A stretch of 64,000 nucleotides of DNA, taken from Ciona savignyi (Eukaryota > Chordata > Ascidiacea > Phlebobranchia > Cionidae). Both the position numbers and the translations under genes were made by a program. The stretch covers positions 604,333 through 668,332 of the forward strand of contig CH001992.1 of NCBI GenBank assembly GCA_000149265.1, read 5' to 3'. Shown here one piece after another: positions 52,001 through 64,000 of the stretch. The number at the start of each line of letters is the position of its first letter. Positions within the stretch are counted from its first letter, which is position 1. The notes under the pieces are model-generated. The model saw nothing but the letters and a program-made list of their open reading frames with translations, was not told the DNA's origin and searched no databases.

Positions 52001-55000
52001 AAAGAAAGTAAAAATTTAGAAATAAAAACAAAATGCGAAGGACAAACAAAGAAACTAAAACCGACTACTTAGCTGCAAGCAATATATTACAGGTAAATTT
52101 TAGACTAAATCCAAATGTTTCTGGAAAGTCCGGCACTAGCGTAAGCACCCCATCTTCCCACAGTTTCTATACTGGGTTGCATACGTCAAATCCTCAAGCT
52201 ACTACTTCGGCTTTCACACAATTAGCCACAAATGTAGCTCAATTACCTGGTATAAAGTAGAAATCATAATGACGGGTGCTCGACGTGTGTTTCATCAGAG
52301 ACACGCGTACAGAATTACAACGTCAGAAGAGTGTTTTAAAATACGTAAGAAAATTTTAAAATGTGCGTTTCACATGTACGCAGATTTAGCCGAAGCCGAA
52401 GACGCATGTTTCCACATATTGATATGTTTTTAAAGGTCAACGTCGTCAAATTTATTGCTGGAATTGCAATTAGGCTAATAAAATACACAAAACACTTGTA
52501 GTGGTATATTGTAAACCGGCGGTATTCGCATTAAGTTGGGTAAATCCATTAACCAGAAATCATAAAATCTGTACACTGCATGTAATGCCTTCGCCCCGAG
52601 TTAATGCTGCTTATGAGGTCATACGAAACAAGTACTTCAAGTAAAGTAAACTATCTAAGCCTCTCTTGGGACAATCTACATAAGTAAAAACTATCTATTG
52701 CAGAAATGTTAAAATCGTAACCTGTTAACTACAAAACAAAAACATATAATGTTATTTCGTAACTTATGTTGTCAAAATGCATAATTAAATGTTGTCAAAA
52801 TGCACAATTATTCTAAATAATACCTTCCCACAACTTACCAATAGATTTCATCGATTTCCTAAGATGTCTGTCCATGTCTCTAAATCTGTATTTCGGAAAG
52901 TATGGTTTGCTAAGTGCACTGGAAAGAAGAGTAAAATCCAAAATATTTGTACGGTCGAAGGTCGGGTTAGAACTAATCCAGTTTGTAGCAAGTTCTTCTA
53001 GCCTGTGCATGGAACCCTGAGCCACGACACACGATCGATGGTTGCCGGACTGACGATCGAATTTAAAGGGATCTTGGTTACTGTCATGAGCTAATTAGTC
53101 GTTCAGCATAGATCAATAAGTATGGATCTACCAACTGTGCGTTTTAAGAGAAAGACACTGCAAGTTAAAAGGTATAAGCGATAACATAAACAAAGTAACC
53201 TGGATACTACACGCGTTGTGCAACTAAGGGAGTTACGCTAAGAAAAATAAATATTTTAAACAATAACACTCCTAAGCATTTGGGCAGTAGACAACAACGC
53301 ACAAACTTAGCGTAAGTAGACGGTTGGAACAGTAGCGAAAGCGAGCGGTTGAAATTGAAAAGAAGTAAGTGAAGTCATTTCCGAACGCATGGGACGTGCC
53401 AACTCACACACTGCGTTTTGATCGAGGATAGGGTAGTGTTACCCGCCGGGATTAGCTGCAGATTGCAGCTCAGTTTTTACAGCAATGTTTACGGTCTTTA
53501 TAAAACAAATGGTTGGCGTCTGATGTTTTAAACAAGCGCTTCATGGCATCACTGTCACATTTCGCATACGTCACACGAACGAAGCCAATTACGCATAACA
53601 CGACCGGGAATGTTTAACTATTGAAGTTACGTGTTTTTTATTTTCAAAATCTCTGTGCGACCAAACACACCCTGAAATGCGAGAATAAACAACTCTGCGG
53701 AACACGGCTGCCCAATCATAATACAACCACTACTAAGGTATATATATAATAGGAAGTGAGCATGGAGCAATTAATCAGAGGCCGCTTGTTATATACAACA
53801 GGTACATGGACCAGTATTATAAAATGTTTAATAAAAGACAGCTTAGATGCAAAATAATCATGTTTTGTATTTGTACAAGACCTGAAATTTAAACAGTGTC
53901 TATTTGTTAGAATGATCAAGTTAAACAGTTCATAGTCAATGTACAGATGTTAAATATTAACAAAAACTCTAACATACAAAAACAGGATCAACAGCAACAC
54001 AGCAATGAGCATTTCAGCAGTAGGCGACTAGTATCCCAATTCATACAGACGATGGTGTTATAAAAAAAATGTGTTTGAAATCTTAAAATCTAAATCACTT
54101 TTATTTGTACATTCTTGTGTATTTAAGAGCACTAGAAGATAATATACATTACAATGACCATAGGGTGTGCAAGTAATCATGATAATTTTGACATTGAACT
54201 GTTTGGCTTTTAGTTGTTATACTTTATTTATCCCCTTCATGTGTTTTTTTAACAGGGAGCTGCTGACAACTTTGGAAACACAGCAAATCTTTATACAACT
54301 GGATTCAAAACAAATATTCTAACATTTATTCCCTATATTAAATAATTCAACTGCTATTAGAAATGCTATGCAAATACCAGAAGTCAGAACATCTCTGTCA
54401 GTATAAAAATAAACACAATGGACACCAAGAAATCTAAATTGTTTATTACGTCACACTACAATAGAACAAAAAAATACAACAGTGACTGATCGGCTTACCG
54501 ATTCTGTTTACCAGCGATTCTCCCTTTCCCTTGTCCCTTCGCAAGTAATTTGAAGGGACCAATCCAATTTTGAAGTTACTGTTTCGCACCTAGATATGGA
54601 AATGGAATTTAAATTAGGAAAGTATGTGAAAAGCCAGACAATGATCGTATTAGCCAACATTTTTTTGGATTTTATTGTCTATACATTTGTAATGATCTGT
54701 TAAATGCACACACCAATACCTAATACTATAACAACTATTAAATATGGGACTTAAATATTAAAGCTAAATTTTAGGAATTAAGTGGTAATGTAAATAATAT
54801 ACAAACACAATTTTTTAGGTTTTATAAATATAAGATTATATATAGATGGAAATCGCTAAGAAGATAATATTGGTGTGAGTACATGATATTTAATCTTAAA
54901 ATTAAACGAACATTAAAAATTAAGCTTTTGTGACAAGCTCAGCTTACTCACCAACCGGATCTCTCCATTAGTACTATTTTAAAATATCTTAACGCAATTA

Positions 55001-55205
55001 TACAAATTTCACAATTCCAAAAATATCGTACCAGGCAAAGAAACAATTTACACAATTGATTGAAAATTATTTCTCCAACCTTCCACCAAATATTCTTTGC
55101 GTCCAGTAGTACAAGTGTTTCATTTTTCTTTATAGATAATTCTGCGGTTTCTTTTGCTGTGTAGTCGTACAAAGCGACAACTGTTTCTTCTCCACCAACA
55201 GACAT
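46037..55205 (-). CDS. NCK1: NCK adaptor protein (SH3-SH3-SH3-SH2)
   Basis: Cytoplasmic adaptor linking phosphotyrosine to actin regulators through proline-rich ligands. Exons: 55080-55205, 54499-54589, 47488-48176, 46730-46876, 46037-46237; phases match and give 417 residues (human NCK1 377). SH3-1 at about residues 8-60 (VVALYDYTAKETAELSIKKN, then IGLVPSNYL); SH3-2 (VSKFNYDATKDDELTLRKG, GYFPSNYV); SH3-3 (VRSLYAFNSGNSEELAFEQ, GLVPINYV); SH2 in the last two exons (WYFGQVKRADAE, FLVRDSETS with the phosphate-binding Arg, HFKVVSLPNGVYGIGQRKF). The order of domains and the SH2 tail IYTSKEQGKVYL are diagnostic. It cannot be told from NCK2; a single pre-duplication gene is expected in tunicates. 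An extra Gly/Pro-rich linker lies between SH3-1 and SH3-2. Intron 2 is 9.9 times the size of exon 3. Confidence 0.96.
46385..46500 (-). mobile_element. Old antisense SINE fragment (family A) in an NCK intron
   Basis: TTGCCCAAGAACACAACCG, TAGCGACCAATTTCGAG and GCTAAGCACTAACC follow the antisense order of the copy at 34217-34504. Confidence 0.5.
48177..54498 (-). other. Large NCK intron 2
   Basis: 6.3 kb between the first and second SH3 regions. No coding exon I can support; exons 2 and 3 already join in phase. Likely site of regulatory sequence or alternative first exons. Confidence 0.5.
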
Positions 55206-55221
55206 GAGGATTTATATTACA

Positions 55222-55234
55222 CTACAAGTATAGT
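55222..55234 (-). promoter_or_regulatory. Candidate trans-splice acceptor of NCK
   Basis: Minus strand ACTATACTTGTAG, 16 nt before the NCK ATG. Confidence 0.3.
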
Positions 55235-57083
55235 TACCACAAAATAACAATTCTAATTCATTCTGTCCATGCAAATGTAAAGATTCAATTTTGCATATTT
55301 CTTATAATATAAATATACAGAAATAGTTATACCCAGCTAAGAAAATCACTTTACCATAACAAGGAGAACAATACAAAGTTACAATTAAATGATTTTATTC
55401 ACATGTAACACATATGCAATAAATTTAATATAACGGTATATATTTAAGCAATAATTGCTGCATTATTCATACCAACGACAATTTAGAAAATTCATGTAGG
55501 AAATACATCTACAGGGCCAATTAACCTTTTAAAGGTCTGCACCTAAATATGACTATTTTACCGATTGTAATGAATACTTTATCTATATGCCTTAATTAAG
55601 TTAATTGCAGTTTTCGTGTCAAAAATCCTGTCAAAACACTATACGCTTAAGAATATGACTAAATATATATAAAAAAATTGGTTTAATTATTAAGCAATTG
55701 TCTTGAATTTTACCAGTAAAATATCCTACAATCACACAGTGGCCTACCAGTTTATTTATATATATATATATATATATATGTAAATGCAGACATTATTTTG
55801 TTTAAACGATTTTGGCTGACTCTTTTAAGATAAGGGTATTTTTCGTATTGGATAGGTTTTTTAAAATACTATAGATGTGTAGTAGAATAATGCTGTATGG
55901 TCTTATACCTAAGATTGAACCAGGGTTTTGTGTGGTAAAATGCTAACATACACAAACAAAATTGTTGGCAACAAAAGCCACTTCACAATGTCTTAAATTG
56001 GTGTCATGTTTCATTACGCATCGTTTATTTACCTTAATGACGTAACAAAAAGACAACTAGTTTTCCAAACCCAATTATTTCAATCTTATATGTCCTTCAG
56101 AATATGCCTCAATCCAAATAACATTATGAGTGACAAATATAACTTAAACATGCAATTTAAATTAAAGATCAGGCCTACTTAGTATTCTTCATTTCTCAAA
56201 ATCTCATGCCATTTAGGCATTTAATTGACATTGTAGTCAAGTTAGCCTATTGTTTTAGTAAAGGTACCAGTGTTCTAAATTTTACCCAATGGCAAAAGCA
56301 TCTATGGATGTAAAGGATCTAGACGAAGATGTGAAATGTTGCCCACATAAGAAATTTTTTGATTGTGTCGATTAAAGACAGATGACAGCACACCAATACT
56401 TACCCTACCGCCTTTTATAACTGTTAGGTATATCTAAAAGCTTACGAAATGAAAATTACATATAACACGATGTTAAAATGTGTGCTAGAAAGTAAATACT
56501 GTAAATGACTAATCCTATTTGAACAAGAACAAGATTTACCATCTTATATGGTACTTTAACCCGAGTTGCCCGTAGAGATGTTCTAAATCTATGACGTAAC
56601 CTTTTTAGAGCGATTTAAATGGCATTTCTCCGAATTCGGTATTTTTATTTCCAGAATCTACCAGGGCGTCTAAATAATATTTCCAACTGCGTAATCCAGG
56701 GAGTGTACGGGAGCATAGATCAGTGTTCAGTCAGACCACTTTCTGTGCTGCGGTGTTTCTGCTTGCATGAGTCCATATTTATGTTTGAGCCAACGGTGTT
56801 TTCCATTCCACGGAAAAACATCGAAAGGGCAAAAGTAGATATTATTTATCATTTTACGAAAAGCCAACGTTGGCTGGCGCCTTGATTTTAAGACCCTAAC
56901 GTTGGCCCTTTGTTGTGTTAGCGTTGGCCCCATGTGATAGCCTAGAGATCCAGAATCATTATTAAAGGGAAAATATATAAATTTAAATGTCCAGTTTACA
57001 TGTTGCAATTTATAAAAAAATGTTTATGTTGTGCATGTATATTTAACAATTAATATAAACTTTTGTAAAGCTTTAAACATTTA
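55235..57083. other. NCK upstream region
   Basis: No gene. A TA-repeat lies near 55757-55780. The NCK promoter should be here. Confidence 0.45.
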
Positions 57084-57317
57084 GCCTTGCGGTTAAGCGC
57101 GTTGCCTTTCGAAAAATCGAAAAGGTTGCAGGTGCGAAACTGGTCGCTAGCTAGTCGGTTGTGTCCTTGGGCAAGCACTTTACGGACATTGCTTGAACCC
57201 AGCGGATTAATGGGTTCTACCAAATTGAAGGAACGTGTCTATCATATACAACACACTGCAATAGCTCCGGTAACCCGACGATGGGCGCGAGGTGATCTGA
57301 CGGTTGCCCGTGTGTTA
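57084..57317 (+). mobile_element. SINE family A copy cut by an assembly gap
   Basis: GCCTTGCGGTTAAGCGCG (A box), GGTTGCAGGTGCGAAACTGG (B box), GTGTCCTTGGGCAAGCACTT, GAACCCAGCGGATTAATGGG, then CGATGGGCGCGAGGTGATCT and a gap from 57318. A separate tail piece with ATTCACGGGGATTAAA lies at about 57690-57790. Confidence 0.8.
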
Positions 57318-57417
57318 NNNNNNNNNNNNNNNNNNNNNNNNNNNNNNNNNNNNNNNNNNNNNNNNNNNNNNNNNNNNNNNNNNNNNNNNNNNNNNNNNNN
57401 NNNNNNNNNNNNNNNNN
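57318..57417. other. Assembly gap, 100 N
   Basis: Exactly 100 N, starting inside the SINE copy, so the repeat probably caused the break. Confidence 0.99.
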
Positions 57418-58153
57418 ACCAAGGGGGTCCAACAGGAAGCCGAACGTTGTCAACATTGCATTAAAAGAAGATCAATATATTTAACCGCGATTATTTTTTG
57501 GTTTTAACTTCGCGGTTTTGTATAAGCATCTAATTAAAGATGTGTTTAACCAATTAATAAACCTTCCGGGTTGAGTTATGTAATGGACTTCATTTTCCCA
57601 CATCTGGCCCGCCGACTAAAGCAGTTGCCCACCCCTGATTAAACAGTACTACCACTCCAAGACCTATAAAATAAAATACATCTAATTACCCGTGAGCGGG
57701 TAGAGAGACTACACGGCAATATGACAATATAACGTGTACTAACGTCCATTAATTTTTCCAATTCACGGGGATTAAATTTAATATCCTTTTACAAATTAAA
57801 AAAAATTAAATGGAAGTTTTAATCAATGACACAACAATAGTCACGTTATGTAATGCATTGTAATGGCCAATTAATTGTCTTACTCCGATTCGATTTGGGT
57901 CTTTCCTTTTTTATGGTAATAATTTTGAGGTAGCTTTTGTAAAGGATAGTTTATCGTAGAAAATCACATGTGTTTTCAGTACAATGTTAGAAAGAAGAAA
58001 AGAAAACGAAAAAGTGAATCAAGGCGGCAGTAAGCAAAATGAATGGAAGTAACAACGGCAGAGAACAAAATATCCATTCTCGAAAGAACAGACAACTGCT
58101 GATACGCACAGTTACAAAAACTGGTGACGAACAAATATATTCTGTAATCATGC

Positions 58154-62359
<4,206 letters not shown>

Positions 62360-64000
62360 CTAACGAGATAAAGAATATTAGGAAATCTTAAACAGATAAT
62401 TTTGCAGTAATCTATGGAACGCATAACATAAGAAATCCTTGGAATCTTTTGAAATGTAGTTTATTTAATTTTTAATAAAAAAATGTTTTTTTAATTTTCC
62501 CTTATAAAATGTACACCTGTTGGGCAACACTGAAAAGGTGTAGATAATAAAGAAAGGAGACTGCTTACTAAGCTATATAACTACCTGTGTCGCGAACACT
62601 TGAACTTTAACCGTAACTAACAGAAATTACAATGTTAACACTAACTTTTGAGGGTCTTAGATTAAACCGACATGAGACGAGCGTACATCACGAAATATAT
62701 TGAGATCTATTAGTGAGGTAGCAACAGAGTTTCGAAAGCTTTTAATAGGTCAAGAAAGATACCATAGCTATAAAGACATTTGTCAGTATGAGATAACAGC
62801 ATATTAGTTTTAAACATCACAGCACGGGTAGATAAGCAATTTTCTTGAAAGCCACATTGATGATTTAATAATTATGTATGCTTTTAAGATATTTATATAA
62901 ATGGATATATATGATAACAATTTTATGAAACTGCGAAATTAGAGATGAAAAATTTGGTCTATAGTCTGTAGTGATTTTTGATAAACATATTACACTTTAG
63001 CATGATTTTTAAACAACCTGTGAACGGGCTTTGGACAAAATTCGCACAAGCCATAATGCTTACTGTCATGTGATTGTTTAGTAAGTTATAATATATAGCG
63101 TTTAAAAACTGGCTTACAAATGTGAATTTTTGTCAAAACAAACAGAACAAAGAGAAAATAAAACTCGGCGTTGGCTGCTGCCATATCCTGGCAGGATTGT
63201 TAGAATTAGTTAACCATGTATTTTACTGGATGTGAAATAACCAAAAATAAAATGAACCTTCTGTGACGTTGTCGGATTGTGAGAATCATAAATAAGTATA
63301 GCTAGCAGAAGAAGCTACTAATTTGCCAGTATGGAAAGTACGACAGCTGCACACTGGAGTTTTATTTCCCTGTGTCTTTGCACACTTGGGTAATTTCACA
63401 CATGCTCGCGAGCTGGCGGACAGATACTGGGCGTACGCTCCGGAGCCAGCTTATATGAGAAACAAACCAATGGTGCGCCGGCTCGTGAGCATGTGTGTTG
63501 ATCCGGACCTACCTTTTATACATAAACATCGTATACCTTCAACAAACCTGTAAACCTACCTCTGGACTCCAGGTAATTTACTGTCAGTGGCTACCCTATG
63601 TTATTTAGATAGATATGTAAGCTGACGGATACGATAGATTTAGGATAAAATAATATATTTCTTTAAGATTTTGTAAAAATAGTAAGAGAAAGGAGATTGT
63701 GTGCACCCTTGGAAGTGTGCACTTTTGGTTGTTTGCACACTGAACGCATACATATTCGGTGCATGCACACTCAAGATCTCTGCGAAAAGTGACATACTTT
63801 TCATACTGCCTAATTTGTTCGAAACCCCACAAGTCCATGCATATGCTTTGAGTAATTTTGAAAAATGGGAATAACTTTTGCAGTGTTTAATGAATCTTGA
63901 TAAACGACTTGCTGTACCAAAGTATTAAATATTTCAGATGGGCAAAATTCTACAATTCGTAAGTTAAAGTAACTTGGTAGGCAGCTTAGTTACTGACAGC
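62360..64000. other. CHEK1 first intron region
   Basis: Between the second recognisable kinase exon and the end of the window I see no CHEK1 N-terminal exon. It contains a small inverted repeat at 63398-63500. Confidence 0.5.
63398..63500. repeat. Palindromic element of about 100 bp
   Basis: ACACATGCTCGCGAGCTGGC at the left pairs with GCCGGCTCGTGAGCATGTGT at the right (about 19 of 21). The loop side contains GAAACAAACCAATGGTGCGC. A related half (GAAACAAACCACCGATGCAC, then GCGTCAGCATGTGT) occurs at 23838-23875, so it is dispersed. Confidence 0.6.

Noticed and set aside
52813-53025. 70-codon minus-strand ORF in the big NCK intron
   Set aside because: Not SH3 or SH2 related and the flanking NCK exons already join in phase.
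62711-62730. TGAGGTAG string resembling the let-7 5' end
   Set aside because: The remaining bases do not fit let-7 and there is no complementary arm nearby.
63323-63553. 76-codon ORF near the window end
   Set aside because: It runs through the palindromic repeat, so it is a by-product of that element.
62360-64000. Search for the CHEK1 first exon (Gly-rich loop, catalytic Lys)
   Set aside because: No minus-strand sequence resembling GEGAYGEV was found; it must lie past 64000.

Overview
The window is a piece of an AT-rich, intron-rich animal genome. Gene content, short introns, tRNA-derived SINEs and AG acceptors placed just before start codons all fit a tunicate, most probably Ciona (species not decidable from sequence alone). 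No prokaryotic, viral or CRISPR content was seen. Three assembly gaps (runs of N) lie at 16236-16335, 30117-30642 and 57318-57417.

Layout. 356-16492 (+): the last 26 recognisable exons of the catalytic subunit of DNA polymerase alpha (POLA1); the 5' part lies before the window. One of its introns (2494-3341) carries four tandem hairpins, each with a 3' arm starting TATTGCAC, the seed of the miR-92/25/363/367 family, so I read it as an intronic microRNA cluster. 21074-22867 (+): an Arx/aristaless-class homeobox gene, next gene downstream of POLA1, as in the human POLA1-ARX pair. 22868-28406: no gene, but several non-autonomous DNA transposons, one with a perfect 8-bp target duplication. 28407-35545: a compact housekeeping block: FAM185A-like (+), LAMTOR5 (-), UXT (-), MRPL34 (+), intronless PSMA3 (-). 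36692-41825: a nearly full-length two-ORF LINE of the L1/Tx1 group, ending in a poly(A) tail and flanked by a 16-bp target duplication. 46037-55205 (-): NCK adaptor (three SH3 plus SH2). 58154-62359 (-): CHEK1 without its first exon, which lies beyond the window.

How things fit together. POLA1 and CHEK1 act in DNA replication and its checkpoint but are separate loci here. LAMTOR5 and UXT sit head-to-tail 162 bp apart with no visible poly(A) signal between them, a possible tunicate operon. Most genes with a visible start have a splice-acceptor-like AG 8-44 nt before the ATG, as expected for spliced-leader trans-splicing. The most interesting items are the miR-92-type cluster in a replication-polymerase intron, the conserved POLA1-Arx neighbourhood, and the cysteine-rich C-terminus of the LINE ORF1.
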